Positions 53,886 through 62,795 of a stretch of 64,000 bases of DNA are shown piece by piece. How positions within the stretch are numbered: the first letter of the stretch is position 1; the number at the start of each line of letters is the position of its first letter. The DNA lies in the NCBI RefSeq assembly GCF_021287045.1, contig NZ_JAJTBG010000004.1, positions 186,001 through 250,000 on the forward strand, written 5' to 3'. A program made the translations under genes and the position numbers. The notes below the pieces were generated by a model, which had not been told where the DNA came from, did no database searches, and saw only the letters and a list, made by a program, of their open reading frames with translations. Source of the DNA: Oryzomicrobium sp. (GTDB lineage Bacteria; Pseudomonadota; Gammaproteobacteria; Burkholderiales; Rhodocyclaceae).

Positions 53886-54869
53886 ATGAGCGATCTTCAT
53901 CATCCCCTCCCGGTGCCGGCCGCCGACCAGCACTGGAATCTGGACGCCATCGTCGCCGAGCTGCGCCAGGCCCGCCTGCGCTGGCGCGGCGCCCACGGCC
54001 GGCTGCGGGAATTGCGTGCCCGGGAGCTCCCCTCCCGGGAGGCCCTGGCCCAGATCGTCCAGGCCCTGTGCGGCACCCTCTTTCCCATGCGCCTGGGCCC
54101 CCCCGACTTGCGCGACGAGAGCGAGGACTACTACGTGGGCCACACCCTGGACGCGGCCCTCAACGCCCTGCTCGCCCAGGTGCGCCTGGAGCTGGCCTAC
54201 CAGGCCCGCCAGCAGGGGCGGGACAGCGCCCGGGCCGAGGCCGACGCGGTGGACATCGTGCGCCGCTTCGCCGCTGGCCTGCCCGGCATCCGCGGCCTGC
54301 TCGACAGCGACGTGGTGGCCGCTTTCCAGGGCGACCCGGCGGCCCGCAGCGTGGACGAAGTTCTGCTCTGCTACCCGGGCGTGGTGGCGGTGACCCACCA
54401 CCGGCTGGCCCACAGCCTGTATGCCCTGGGCGTGCCCCTGCTGGCGCGCATGGTGGCCGAGATCGCCCACGGCGAAACCGGCATCGACATCCATCCCGGC
54501 GCCCGGATCGGCCCCGGCTTCTTCATCGACCACGGCACCGGTGTGGTGATCGGCGAAACGGCGGTGATCGGCGCCCGGGTGCGTCTTTACCAGGCCGTCA
54601 CCCTCGGGGCCAAGCGCTTCGAGGTGGACGCCGAGAGCGACAGCGGCGCTTTGGCCAAGGGGCAGCCCCGCCACCCGATCGTCGAGGACGACGTGGTGAT
54701 CTACGCCGGCGCCACCATCCTCGGGCGCATCACCATCGGCCGGGGCTCGGTGATCGGCGGCAACGTCTGGCTGACCCGCAGCGTGCCCCTGGGCAGCAAC
54801 GTCACCCAGGCCAACCTGCTGCGCGAGCCCCTGGCTCCCTCTCCTTCTCCCACCACCGCCGCGGCCTAG
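53886..54869 (+). CDS. Serine O-acetyltransferase (EpsC-type)
   Basis: A 327-residue acetyltransferase making O-acetylserine, the carbon skeleton for cysteine. A long helical N-terminal domain (about 1-170) is followed by the hexapeptide beta-helix: EIAHGETGIDIHPGARIG with the catalytic Asp-His region, FFIDHGTGVVIGETAVIG, LYQAVTLGAKRFEVD, a loop insertion ending KGQPRHPIVEDDVVIYAG, and IGGNVWLTRSVP. The insertion and N-terminal domain match the EpsC-like form rather than the short CysE. It is tightly linked to rhodanese and to the encapsulin, as in family 2A encapsulin loci. Confidence 0.9.
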   Translation: MSDLHHPLPVPAADQHWNLDAIVAELRQARLRWRGAHGRLRELRARELPSREALAQIVQALCGTLFPMRLGPPDLRDESEDYYVGHTLDAALNALLAQVRLELAYQARQQGRDSARAEADAVDIVRRFAAGLPGIRGLLDSDVVAAFQGDPAARSVDEVLLCYPGVVAVTHHRLAHSLYALGVPLLARMVAEIAHGETGIDIHPGARIGPGFFIDHGTGVVIGETAVIGARVRLYQAVTLGAKRFEVDAESDSGALAKGQPRHPIVEDDVVIYAGATILGRITIGRGSVIGGNVWLTRSVPLGSNVTQANLLREPLAPSPSPTTAAA

Positions 54870-54886
54870 CGGCCGTCCCTCCGCCC

Positions 54887-54931
54887 ATGACCCACCCGCT
54901 GCTGCTCTACGGCTGTTGCATCCCCCATTAA
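54887..54931 (+). CDS. Possible 14-residue leader peptide with tandem Cys codons
   Basis: An ATG-to-TAA frame in the 80-base gap between the acetyltransferase and encapsulin genes encodes MTHPLLLYGCCIPH. The tandem TGT-TGC codons are at 54914-54919, and the stop is 7 bases before the encapsulin Shine-Dalgarno sequence (54939-54944). Stalling at scarce Cys-tRNA could change access to that site. The upstream region has no good Shine-Dalgarno sequence of its own, so translation is uncertain. Chance occurrence is the main alternative. Confidence 0.35.
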   Translation: MTHPLLLYGCCIPH

Positions 54932-54949
54932 CCTGCTCAGGAGCACGAC

Positions 54950-55882
54950 ATGGCTGAAAACCAGGACGTACGCCAGGCCCTCGGCGACCACGCCGCGCGG
55001 CAGTTGGCCAACGCCACCAAAACCGTTCCCCAGTATTCGATCATCACCCCCCGCTGGCTGGTGCATCTGCTGCAATGGCAACCCGTGGAGGCTGGCATCT
55101 TCCGCCTCAACAAGGTCAAGAACGCCGCCCAGATCCGGGTGGCCTGCTCCCGCCGCGACGAGGCCGAACTGCCCCAGACCTTTGTCGATTACGAGGACCA
55201 GCCCCGGGAATACTTCCTCAACGCCGTCACCACCATCCTGGACGTGCACACCCGGGTCTCGGACCTCTACAGCAGCCCCCACGACCAGATCAAGGAGCAG
55301 CTGCGCCTCACCATCGAGACCATCAAGGAGCGCCAGGAAAGCGAGTTGATCAACAACCCGGAATACGGGCTGCTCGCCAACGTGGACCCGACCCAGCGCA
55401 TTTCCACCCTCACCGGCGCCCCGACCCCGGACGACCTGGACGAGCTGATCGCCAAGGTGTGGAAGGAGCCGGGTTTCTTCCTCGCCCACCCCCTGGCGAT
55501 CGCCGCCTTCGGCCGGGAATGCACCCGCCGCGGCGTGCCCCCGCCGACGGTGAGCCTGTTCGGCTCCCAGTTCCTCACCTGGCGCGGCCTGCCCCTGATC
55601 CCCTCGGACAAGGTGCCCATCGACGAGGACGGCAAGACCAAGATCCTGCTGCTGCGCGTCGGCGACAAGCGTCAGGGCGTGGTCGGCCTGTATCAGCCCG
55701 GCCTGGCCGGCGAGCAGAGCCCGGGCCTGTCGGTGCGCTTCATGGGCATCAACCGCAACGCCATCGCCTCCTACCTGATTTCGCTGTATTGCTCGCTGGC
55801 GGTGCTGACCGAAGATGCCCTGGCGGTTCTCGATGACGTGGAGATCGGCAAGTACCATGACTACCCCGACACCTACAAGTAA
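54950..55882 (+). CDS. srpI: Family 2A encapsulin shell protein (SrpI-type)
   Basis: A 310-residue HK97-fold protein that should self-assemble into a proteinaceous nanocompartment. TKTVPQYSIITPRWLVHLLQ, the E-loop region with VKNAAQIRVACSRRDEAELP and DYEDQPREYFLNAVTTILDV, LINNPEYGLLANVD, FFLAHPLAIAAFGRECTRRG and NRNAIASYLISLYCSLAVLT match SrpI-like shells. Family 2A shells package cysteine desulfurases, and one is encoded next, overlapping by 26 bases. AGGAG is six bases before the ATG. In Synechococcus the homologue is induced by sulfur starvation; the same control is inferred here from the neighbours. Confidence 0.93.
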   Translation: MAENQDVRQALGDHAARQLANATKTVPQYSIITPRWLVHLLQWQPVEAGIFRLNKVKNAAQIRVACSRRDEAELPQTFVDYEDQPREYFLNAVTTILDVHTRVSDLYSSPHDQIKEQLRLTIETIKERQESELINNPEYGLLANVDPTQRISTLTGAPTPDDLDELIAKVWKEPGFFLAHPLAIAAFGRECTRRGVPPPTVSLFGSQFLTWRGLPLIPSDKVPIDEDGKTKILLLRVGDKRQGVVGLYQPGLAGEQSPGLSVRFMGINRNAIASYLISLYCSLAVLTEDALAVLDDVEIGKYHDYPDTYK

Positions 55883-57698
55883 TGGCGTGGCCGGGCTCGC
55901 CGCACCGCCGGGCTTGCCCGACGTGGCGACCCTGAGCCGGCTGGCGGGCGAGTTCTTCGCCGCGCTGCCAGGGGGCGGGGCCTCCCCCGCCTTCGCCCCG
56001 GCCGCCCCTTCGGCTGCGGCCCCGGTGGTGGAGGCTTCTCCCGGCGTGGCCCTCGACCAGCCCTCGCCCGAACCGGTGGTTGCCGGTGCCCCGCCCCGGG
56101 GCGGCAGCGCGGCGCCGGCCGTTCCCGCCGCCTACGCGGCGGCCCTGCCCACGGTGCCCCTTTCCGGGGCGCCGGGGCCGGCCAGCCCCTACTACTTCGT
56201 TGGCGAATCGAGCGCTCACCGGAACGCTCCCTTCGGCTTGTCCGAGGCGGCCCTGCTGCCCGGCGGCTCCGCCGCGCCCGAATCCTTCGGCCTGCCTGGG
56301 GATGCGGCGCTCAAGGCCCTGTTGGCAGAGGCCGGAGCCGGTTCCAGCCGGGGCGAGGCAGTGCGCCAGGAGGCCACGGCTCCCGGGTTCTACTTCCTCG
56401 ACGCCGGCGGACCCCAGGGGCAGCGCTACGCTGCGCCGCCGGAGGCTCCCGCCCAGATCCAGCCGGTGCGGCCGCCCTTCGACATCAACGCGGTGCGGCG
56501 GGATTTTCCGATACTGGCCGAGCGGGTGAACGGCCGGCCCCTGATCTGGTTCGACAACGCCGCCACCACCCACAAGCCCCAGGTGGTGATCGACCGGCTG
56601 GCCTGGTTCTACGCCCACGAGAACTCCAACATCCACCGGGCCGCCCACGAACTGGCCGCCCGGGCCACGGACGCCTACGAGGCGGCGCGGCACAAGGTGG
56701 CCCGCTTCATCGGCGCCGGCTCGCCGGAAGAGATCGTTTTCGTGCGCGGCGCCACCGAGGCCATCAATCTGGTGGCCAAGACCTGGGGTATCCAGAACGT
56801 GGGGGCCGGGGACGAGATCCTGGTGTCGCTGCTGGAGCACCACGCCAACATCGTTCCCTGGCAGCAGTTGGCGGCGGAAAAAGGCGCCACCCTGCGGGTG
56901 ATCCCGGTGGACGACGACGGCCAGGTCCTGCTCGACGAGTACCGGAAGCTGCTCAACGGGCGGACCAGGCTGGTGGCCATCACCCAGGTATCCAACGCCC
57001 TGGGCACGGTCACCCCGGTCCGGCAGATCGTGGAGCTAGCCCACCGGGCGGGCGCCAAGGTGCTGGTGGACGGGGCCCAGTCCGTCTCCCACCTGCGCAC
57101 TGACGTGGTGGCCCTGGATGCGGACTTCTTCGTCTTCTCAGGGCACAAGGTGTTCGCCCCCACCGGCATTGGCGTGGTCTACGCCAAGAAGGCGCTGCTG
57201 GAGTCGATGCCTCCCTGGCAGGGCGGCGGCAATATGATCGCCGATGTGACCTTCGAGCGGACCCTGTACCAGCCCCCGCCCAACAAGTTCGAGGCCGGCA
57301 CCGGCAACATCGCCGACGCGGTGGGCCTGGGGGCCGCCCTGGACTACGTGGAGCGGATCGGCCTGGAGGCCATCGCCCAGTACGAGCACCTGCTGCTCGA
57401 CTACGCCACCCAGGGGCTGAAGACCGTCCCCGGGCTGCGCCTGGTGGGCACCGCCCGGGACAAGACCAGCGTGCTGTCCTTCGTGCTCGAAGGCTATCGC
57501 ACCGAGGAGGTGGGCACGGCCCTCAACCGGGAGGGCATCGCGGTGCGCTCCGGCCACCACTGCGCCCAGCCGATCCTGCGTCGCTTCGGACTGGAAGCGA
57601 CGGTGCGCCCGTCCCTGGCCTTCTACAACACCTGCGAGGAGGTCGATACCCTGGTGGCCGTGCTGCACCGGCTGGCCCGAGGCAAGGGCAACCGTTGA
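55857..57698 (+). CDS. Encapsulin cargo: SufS-type cysteine desulfurase with disordered N-terminal domain
   Basis: A 613-residue PLP enzyme, about 200 residues longer than a plain SufS. Residues 1-200 are low complexity (Ala, Pro, Gly, Ser) with short hydrophobic islands LSRLAGEFFAALPG, SPYYFVGESS and GFYFLDAGG, as expected of a family 2A cargo-loading domain. The catalytic domain starts near INAVRRDFPILAERVNG. It has DNAATTHKP, the PLP lysine K431 in SGHKVFAPTG, and catalytic C569 in SGHHCAQP. It converts cysteine to alanine and an enzyme persulfide. The ATG lies inside the 3' end of the encapsulin gene (26-base overlap), favouring coupled synthesis of cargo and shell. Confidence 0.92.
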   Translation: MTTPTPTSNGVAGLAAPPGLPDVATLSRLAGEFFAALPGGGASPAFAPAAPSAAAPVVEASPGVALDQPSPEPVVAGAPPRGGSAAPAVPAAYAAALPTVPLSGAPGPASPYYFVGESSAHRNAPFGLSEAALLPGGSAAPESFGLPGDAALKALLAEAGAGSSRGEAVRQEATAPGFYFLDAGGPQGQRYAAPPEAPAQIQPVRPPFDINAVRRDFPILAERVNGRPLIWFDNAATTHKPQVVIDRLAWFYAHENSNIHRAAHELAARATDAYEAARHKVARFIGAGSPEEIVFVRGATEAINLVAKTWGIQNVGAGDEILVSLLEHHANIVPWQQLAAEKGATLRVIPVDDDGQVLLDEYRKLLNGRTRLVAITQVSNALGTVTPVRQIVELAHRAGAKVLVDGAQSVSHLRTDVVALDADFFVFSGHKVFAPTGIGVVYAKKALLESMPPWQGGGNMIADVTFERTLYQPPPNKFEAGTGNIADAVGLGAALDYVERIGLEAIAQYEHLLLDYATQGLKTVPGLRLVGTARDKTSVLSFVLEGYRTEEVGTALNREGIAVRSGHHCAQPILRRFGLEATVRPSLAFYNTCEEVDTLVAVLHRLARGKGNR

Positions 57699-57718
57699 TG
57701 GCAGCCTGCCAAAGCAAA

Positions 57719-57750
57719 GCCCCCCATCCTTGCGGGTGGGGGGCTTTTTT
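57719..57750. terminator. Terminator of the encapsulin cluster
   Basis: GCCCCCCA and TGGGGGGC form an 8-bp GC stem around 10 bases, followed by TTTTTT. The other strand ends TTTGCTTT, so it may also serve the convergent ankyrin gene. Confidence 0.88.
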
Positions 57751-57795
57751 CATTTGGCAGTGCGGTTGTGCCCGGGAGAATGGGCGTTATTGACG

Positions 57796-58446
57796 TCAGT
57801 GCCCCTGCCGCTTCGCCGCCTGGTCGATCAGGTCGGCAATGTCGGTGTTTTTGGCCTTGAGCGCCCAGTCCTTGGCCGAAAGGCCGGCGTCGTTGCGCAG
57901 GGTGGTGTCGGCTTTGTATTCGAGCAGTAGCTTGACCAATCCTAGGTGGCCGTTACGGGCGGCCAGCATCAGAGGGGTGGTGCCGTTGTGCAGCGCCACG
58001 TCCACGTCGGCCCCCTGGTCGAGCAGGTAGTCGGCTACTTCTTCATGCCCCTGGTAGGTCGCGTAGCCCAGGGGCGTCCAGCCCTTGCTGCGGTTGATGT
58101 CGACGCCGGCGCGGACCAGCAGCTTCACCACGTCCAGGCGGCCGTTGTAGGCGGCCTGAAGCAGGGGGTCTTCGCCGAAGCGGTTGGCCTGACTGGGATT
58201 GGCGTGGGCCTTGAGCAGCAGCGCCACCAGTTCGGCGTGGCCGTTCTTGGCCGCCAGGGCCAGCAGGGTGTTGCCGTTGGCGTCGGAGGTGTCAGGCTCG
58301 ACGCCGCGGCGCAGCCAGGAAACCACTTCGGACGTATCGCCCATGGTGGCGGCCTTGAGGACGTCGTCCAGGGCTTCGGCCCGGACCGGGAGCGGCAGGG
58401 TGGCCGCGAGGGTTAGGGCAATGGCGGCAAAGGTGCGGCGGACCAT
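57796..58446 (-). CDS. Secreted ankyrin-repeat protein
   Basis: A 216-residue protein with a signal peptide (about 1-23, LPVRAEA) and at least four ankyrin repeats: NGNTLLALAAKNGHAELVAL, EDPLLQAAYNGRLDVVKLLV, WTPLGYATYQGHEEVADYLL and TTPLMLAARNGHLGLVKLLL. It is predicted to be periplasmic and to bind protein, but the partner is unknown. It follows tatD by 14 bases on the same strand and so ends the mltG-tmk-holB-pilZ-tatD transcript, a placement also known in other Betaproteobacteria. Confidence 0.88.
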   Translation of the reverse strand: MVRRTFAAIALTLAATLPLPVRAEALDDVLKAATMGDTSEVVSWLRRGVEPDTSDANGNTLLALAAKNGHAELVALLLKAHANPSQANRFGEDPLLQAAYNGRLDVVKLLVRAGVDINRSKGWTPLGYATYQGHEEVADYLLDQGADVDVALHNGTTPLMLAARNGHLGLVKLLLEYKADTTLRNDAGLSAKDWALKAKNTDIADLIDQAAKRQGH

Positions 58447-58460
58447 GAGGGGGCTCCGGG

Positions 58461-59279
58461 TCAGGCCGCCAGGGCGGCGCGGGTCTGGGGAAACAGGGCG
58501 ATGAAGTTCGCGGTGGTGGCCTGGGCCACCTCCTCCACCGTCAGGCCGCGCAGGGCGGCGATTTCCTCGGCCACGTAGCGCACGTAGGCGGGCTGGTTGA
58601 GCTTGCCCCGGTAAGGCACGGGCGCCAGATAGGGGGAATCGGTCTCCACCAGGATGCGCTCCAGGGGAGCCTTGGCGGCGACTTCCTTGACGGTCTGGGC
58701 GTTTTTGAAGGTGACGATGCCTGAAAACGACAGGTGGAAGCCCAGTTCCAGGGCCTGGTCGGCCACCTCCCAGTTCTCGGTGAAGCAGTGCATGATCCCG
58801 CCGACCCGGTCGGCGCCCTCTTCCCGCAGCACCCGCAGGGTGTCCTCGGCAGAGTCCCGGGTGTGGATCACCAGGGGCTTGCCCACGGCCACGGCGGCCC
58901 GGATGTGCCGGCGAAAGCGTTCCCGCTGCCACTCGGGCTTTTCCTTCTGCCAGTAGTAATCAAGGCCGGTCTCGCCGATGGCGATCACTTTCGGGTGGCT
59001 GGCCAGCCGGACCAGGGTGGCCTCGTCGGGCTCCTGGCAGTCGTTGTATTCGGGATGCACGCCGATGCTGGCGAAGATGTGAGGGTGCGCCTCGGCGAGG
59101 GCCAGAACCCGGGGGAAATCCTCCAGGTTCACGCCGATGGCCATGGCGCCGACCACGCCGTTGTCCCTCATGGCCTGGAGCACCTGGGGCAATTGGACGG
59201 CCAGGTCGTCGAAGTCCAGGTGGCAGTGGGAATCGATCAGGCGCAGGGGGGATTGGGGCGTGGATGTTTCGGCGGACAT
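58461..59279 (-). CDS. tatD: TatD-family metal-dependent deoxyribonuclease
   Basis: A 272-residue TIM-barrel hydrolase starting at ATG 59279. Metal ligands are visible in LIDSHCHLDFDD, IGETGLDYYW, VIHTRDSAEDTL, GGIMHCFTEN and LVETDSPYLAPVPYRGKLNQP. Family members have 3'-5' exonuclease or phosphoesterase activity and roles in DNA repair. It lies in the conserved order holB-pilZ-tatD, where it is often annotated YcfH. Confidence 0.95.
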   Translation of the reverse strand: MSAETSTPQSPLRLIDSHCHLDFDDLAVQLPQVLQAMRDNGVVGAMAIGVNLEDFPRVLALAEAHPHIFASIGVHPEYNDCQEPDEATLVRLASHPKVIAIGETGLDYYWQKEKPEWQRERFRRHIRAAVAVGKPLVIHTRDSAEDTLRVLREEGADRVGGIMHCFTENWEVADQALELGFHLSFSGIVTFKNAQTVKEVAAKAPLERILVETDSPYLAPVPYRGKLNQPAYVRYVAEEIAALRGLTVEEVAQATTANFIALFPQTRAALAA

Positions 59280-59353
59280 GGGGCGGTGCGGGCGCCCCAG
59301 GGGGCGCCGGTTACGGTTGGAACGGGAAGAACTGGAAGGATGCCGGCGGCAGG

Positions 59354-59737
59354 TTACAGGGTGTGGGTCGGGCGGCTCGACTGAAGCACGCCGCCCAGCA
59401 GGCCCTCGATCTTGCGGCGCGCTTCCTTGCCGCTCTCGTCGTCCTTGAAATGGACGCCGATGCCCTGGGCCTTGCCGTTCTGGGCGCCGGCGGGGGTGAG
59501 CCACACCACGCTGCCGGCGATCGGCAGCTTGGTCGGGTCTTCCATCAGGGACAGCAGCATGAACACTTCGTCCCCCAGGTGGTAGCCCCGGTTGGTGGGA
59601 ATGAAGATTCCCCCGTTCTTGAGGTGGGGCATGTAGGCGGCGTAGAGGGCCGACTTGGAGTTGATGTTGAGGGACAGTACGCTCGGCCGCGGCGCGATGG
59701 CGCTCGCGCTGCCGTGGTTTTTGCCGGTATCGGACAT
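59354..59737 (-). CDS. pilZ: Type IV pilus assembly PilZ-domain protein
   Basis: A 127-residue single-domain PilZ protein, needed in relatives for type IV pilus biogenesis. I start at ATG 59737 (MSDTGKNHG) with GAGG upstream; an in-frame ATG seven codons earlier is less likely. RPSVLSLNINSKSALYAAYM and GGIFIPTNRGYHLGDEVFML are typical. The RxxxR and D/NxSxxG c-di-GMP motifs are not clearly present, as in the PilZ founding member, so it probably does not bind c-di-GMP. Confidence 0.92.
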   Translation of the reverse strand: MSDTGKNHGSASAIAPRPSVLSLNINSKSALYAAYMPHLKNGGIFIPTNRGYHLGDEVFMLLSLMEDPTKLPIAGSVVWLTPAGAQNGKAQGIGVHFKDDESGKEARRKIEGLLGGVLQSSRPTHTL

Positions 59738-59769
59738 TCCGCGACCTCGTAGGTGCAAGGTGGAAGGGG

Positions 59770-60885
59770 TCAGGACCTGCGGCCCCGCCCTTGCTGGAAG
59801 ACGCCAGCATAGCCGGAAAACAGCTCTTCGAGGAACAGCCGGGTGTTCAGCGGATGCTCAGAAAGTGCTTTGTATTTCGTCAGCAGCCTGTTGAATCGGA
59901 AGAGTTCTTCCGTGTCGGCCTGTTCGCCCAACTGGCGCAGGGCCCCGCCTTCGGCGAGGAAGTAGCGGGCCGGATTGCCGGCCCGGGCCAGGGTCAGGTC
60001 CACCAGCCACTTCTGCCACCAGATCACCAGCTGCTTGAGGCCGCCGGCCCCGCCCTCCTCCTTGTCGGCCTTGAGGGTCTTGTCCAGGGCCGCCGCCGCA
60101 GCCAGGGGACTCAGGCGTGCCCCCTGGGCAAGCTGGGCGTTGAGTTCGGTGAGCAGAGCCAGGTTGCGGTTTTCACCGCCCTTGCTGCCCTTGCGCCCAC
60201 CTTCCGGCGGGGCTGCCAGCTCGGCCGCCAGCAAGGGGGCGCCTCCGGCCAGGGCCAGCCAGCGCTGGGCCTCGTCGTGGCCCAGGCCGGCAACCGCCGC
60301 TTCGAGCCAAGCGCTGCCGGCGGAAAGGTCCGGGGTGGCCACGGCCACCGTCTGGCAGCGGCTGCGGATGGTGGGCAGCAGTCGGTCCGGCTCGTGGCTG
60401 ACGAGCAGGAAGTGGGTGGCGGCCAGGGGCTCTTCCAGGGTCTTCAGCAAGGCATTGGCCGTGTTGCGGTTCATCGCCTCGGCCGGGCACACGATCACCA
60501 CCCGCAAGCCCTGGCGATGGGTGCCGACGTGGAGGAAGTCGTCCAGCCCGCGCACCTGGTCGATGGTGATCTGCTGGCTGGGCTTCTTGCTGCCGCTGGC
60601 GGCGGCAGGGCTTTCCCCGTCCCCATCGTCCTCGGCCAGGGCGGCAGGCTGGAGCAGGCGGAAATCCGGGTGGTTACCCTGGGCCAGCCAGTGGCAGGCC
60701 GGGCAGTCGCCGCAGGCCTGGCCGTCGCTCCGGGGGGCGTCGCACAGCAGCGAGGCGGCAAAGGCCCGGGCCAGGGCCAGCTTGCCCAGCCCCTGCTGGC
60801 CGTGCAGCAGCAAGGCATGGGGAAGCTGGGCTCGGCGTGCCTGGAGCTTTTCCCAGAGGGGCTGATGAAGGGAAAGTACGTTCAT
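59770..60885 (-). CDS. holB: DNA polymerase III delta' subunit
   Basis: A 371-residue clamp-loader subunit. The N-terminal AAA+ fold has [19 protein letters not shown], a zinc finger at C48, C58, C61 and C64 (CGDCPACHW), and the [16 protein letters not shown] segment. [16 protein letters not shown] ([15 protein letters not shown]) and an SRC motif in IRSRCQTV are present. The C-terminal domain is Ala-rich. It is overlapped by the tmk stop as ATGA. As a stator subunit it helps load the beta clamp. Confidence 0.95.
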   Translation of the reverse strand: MNVLSLHQPLWEKLQARRAQLPHALLLHGQQGLGKLALARAFAASLLCDAPRSDGQACGDCPACHWLAQGNHPDFRLLQPAALAEDDGDGESPAAASGSKKPSQQITIDQVRGLDDFLHVGTHRQGLRVVIVCPAEAMNRNTANALLKTLEEPLAATHFLLVSHEPDRLLPTIRSRCQTVAVATPDLSAGSAWLEAAVAGLGHDEAQRWLALAGGAPLLAAELAAPPEGGRKGSKGGENRNLALLTELNAQLAQGARLSPLAAAAALDKTLKADKEEGGAGGLKQLVIWWQKWLVDLTLARAGNPARYFLAEGGALRQLGEQADTEELFRFNRLLTKYKALSEHPLNTRLFLEELFSGYAGVFQQGRGRRS

Positions 60886-61511
60886 TTACAGAACGCTACG
60901 ACAATTTCTTCGAGCGATTTGCGAATTTCTTCCGGCGTCCGGTCCGATTGCAGGACGCGGATTCGGCCGTGGGATTTGGCGGCCCGGTCCAGGTAGGCCA
61001 GGCGCACCCGCTCATGGAATTCGGCCTGCTCCCGCTCGAAGCGATCCAGGTTGCGCTCGGCGATGATGCGCTGGCGGGCTACTTCCAGGGGTAGGTCGAA
61101 GAGCAGGGTCAGGTCGGGCTGGAGATGGCCGTGGGTCCAGGTTTCCAAGGTTTGCAGCTTGTCCCGGGAAATGCCCCGGCCGCCGCCCTGGTAGGCGAAG
61201 GTGGCGTCGGTGAAACGGTCCGAAACCACCCAGGCCCCCCGGGCCAGGGCCGGCTCGATCACCTCGGCCAGGTGCTCGCGGCGGGCGGCGAACACCAACA
61301 GGGCTTCGGTTTCCAGGTGCATCGGCTCGTTGAGGATCAGGGTGCGCAGCTTTTCGCCCAGCGGCGTGCCGCCGGGTTCCCGGGTGGACACCACCTCTCT
61401 GCCCTGGCCGCGCAGCCAGTGGCACAGCCAGTCGATGTGGGTGCTCTTGCCGGCGCCGTCGATCCCTTCGAAGGTGATGAACTTGCCGCGGGTGGGGGAC
61501 GGTGGGGTCAT
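60882..61511 (-). CDS. tmk: Thymidylate kinase
   Basis: A 209-residue dTMP kinase starting at ATG 61511. The P-loop is [12 protein letters not shown] (G16-S23), then [15 protein letters not shown] with the DR/RxP-type motif, [19 protein letters not shown], and the LID region around [18 protein letters not shown]. Its start overlaps the mltG stop and its stop overlaps the holB start, both as ATGA, so three genes are translationally chained. Confidence 0.97.
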   Translation of the reverse strand: MTPPSPTRGKFITFEGIDGAGKSTHIDWLCHWLRGQGREVVSTREPGGTPLGEKLRTLILNEPMHLETEALLVFAARREHLAEVIEPALARGAWVVSDRFTDATFAYQGGGRGISRDKLQTLETWTHGHLQPDLTLLFDLPLEVARQRIIAERNLDRFEREQAEFHERVRLAYLDRAAKSHGRIRVLQSDRTPEEIRKSLEEIVVAFCK

Positions 61512-62638
61512 GGCGTTTGCGGGGCCCGTTTGAGGATGTAGCGGTTCACGGCCTGGTTGTGCTCGTCCAGGGTGGCGGAAAATTGGCTGGAGCCGTCGCC
61601 CCGGGCCACGAAGTACAGCGCCTCGCTGGCCGCTGGATGCAGGGCGGCGCGCAGGGCGGCCACGCCCGGCAGGGCGATCGGGGTCGGCGTCAGGCCGGGG
61701 CGGGTGTAGGTATTGTAGGGGGTGTCGGCCAGCAGGTCGCGGCGGCGGATGTTGCCGGCGTAGCTCTCGCCCATGCCGTAGATCACGCTGGGATCGGTCT
61801 GCAGCAACATGCCGCGGCGCAGCCGGTTGACGAACACGGCGGCCACCATGGGCCGGTCTTCGGCCCGGCCCGTTTCCTTCTCGACGATGGAGGCCATGAT
61901 CAGGGCCTCGTAGGGCGACTTGTAGGGCAGCCCCGGCGCCCGCACCGCCCATTCCTCGGCCAGGCGCGCCTGCATCGCCCGGTGGGCGCGCTTGAGCAGG
62001 TCCAGGTCGCTGGAGCGCTTGTCGAACAGATAGGTGTCGGGCAGGAACAGGCCCTCGGGATGGGCGTCGGGAATTTCAAGACGGCGCAACAGTTCCGCAT
62101 TGCTCAGGCCGGCGGTGTCGTGGCGCAGATCCGGGTTGGCGTCGAGCTTTTCGCGCAGTTGGCGGAAGGTCCAGCCCTCGATCACCGCCAGTTCGCCCTG
62201 ACTGGTGTCGCCCCGGGTCAGCTTGGCGAGCAGGGCCCACAGGGTCACGCCCTTGTGCACCTCGTAGCTGCCGGCCTTGATCATGGCGGCAGAACCGGTC
62301 AGGCGGCCGAGCAGTTCCAGGGCCAGGGGCGGAGCGCCGACGCCGGCCTCGTTCACCTGCCGGGCCACGCTCTTCAGGCTGCTGCCCCGCTCGATGTGAA
62401 AATCCAGGGGCGAATTGGCCAGGGGCAGGGGCAGCCAGGCTACTGCCGCCGCGGCCAGGCCACCGAGCAGGAGCACCAGGGCCAGCAGCTTGAACAGGAA
62501 GCGCGGCAGGGAAAAGCCGGAATTGCCCCCCCGGCGCCGGGAAGCGGCTTTGCGGGGCTTTGCGGGCTTGGAAGACTTGGGCTCGCGGGCAGCGGGCGTC
62601 TTGCGCGACGATGCGGAGGAAGGCGGACGGGGTGGCAT
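61508..62638 (-). CDS. mltG: Endolytic murein transglycosylase MltG
   Basis: A 376-residue inner-membrane enzyme that cleaves nascent peptidoglycan strands. A basic, Pro/Ser/Lys-rich cytosolic tail (about 1-40) precedes one membrane span (about 44-70, [18 protein letters not shown]). The YceG/LysM-like and catalytic region has [11 protein letters not shown] with the predicted catalytic E253, then [13 protein letters not shown] and [18 protein letters not shown] choose ATG 62638; upstream TTG or GTG starts (62662, 62659) are possible and none has a strong ribosome binding site. It is divergent from ygfZ. Confidence 0.95.
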   Translation of the reverse strand: MPPRPPSSASSRKTPAAREPKSSKPAKPRKAASRRRGGNSGFSLPRFLFKLLALVLLLGGLAAAAVAWLPLPLANSPLDFHIERGSSLKSVARQVNEAGVGAPPLALELLGRLTGSAAMIKAGSYEVHKGVTLWALLAKLTRGDTSQGELAVIEGWTFRQLREKLDANPDLRHDTAGLSNAELLRRLEIPDAHPEGLFLPDTYLFDKRSSDLDLLKRAHRAMQARLAEEWAVRAPGLPYKSPYEALIMASIVEKETGRAEDRPMVAAVFVNRLRRGMLLQTDPSVIYGMGESYAGNIRRRDLLADTPYNTYTRPGLTPTPIALPGVAALRAALHPAASEALYFVARGDGSSQFSATLDEHNQAVNRYILKRAPQTP

Positions 62639-62795
62639 AGGACGGTCGGAATCCCGCACCAACGAAGGGCATGGCGCAACGGCGCCGGGCGGGGTGCCTA
62701 TAATACCGCGTCTTGGCGGCGATCCTTACCGCCAGCCGGGCAGCGACAGCCGGTCCGGCCCAACACTACAAGCAACTCCCCCCGGAGATTCCCCA

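Noticed and set aside
54950..55882. Prophage capsid gene
   Set aside because: The HK97-like protein has no phage neighbours (no portal, terminase or protease) and sits with sulfur genes and a cargo desulfurase, matching an encapsulin.
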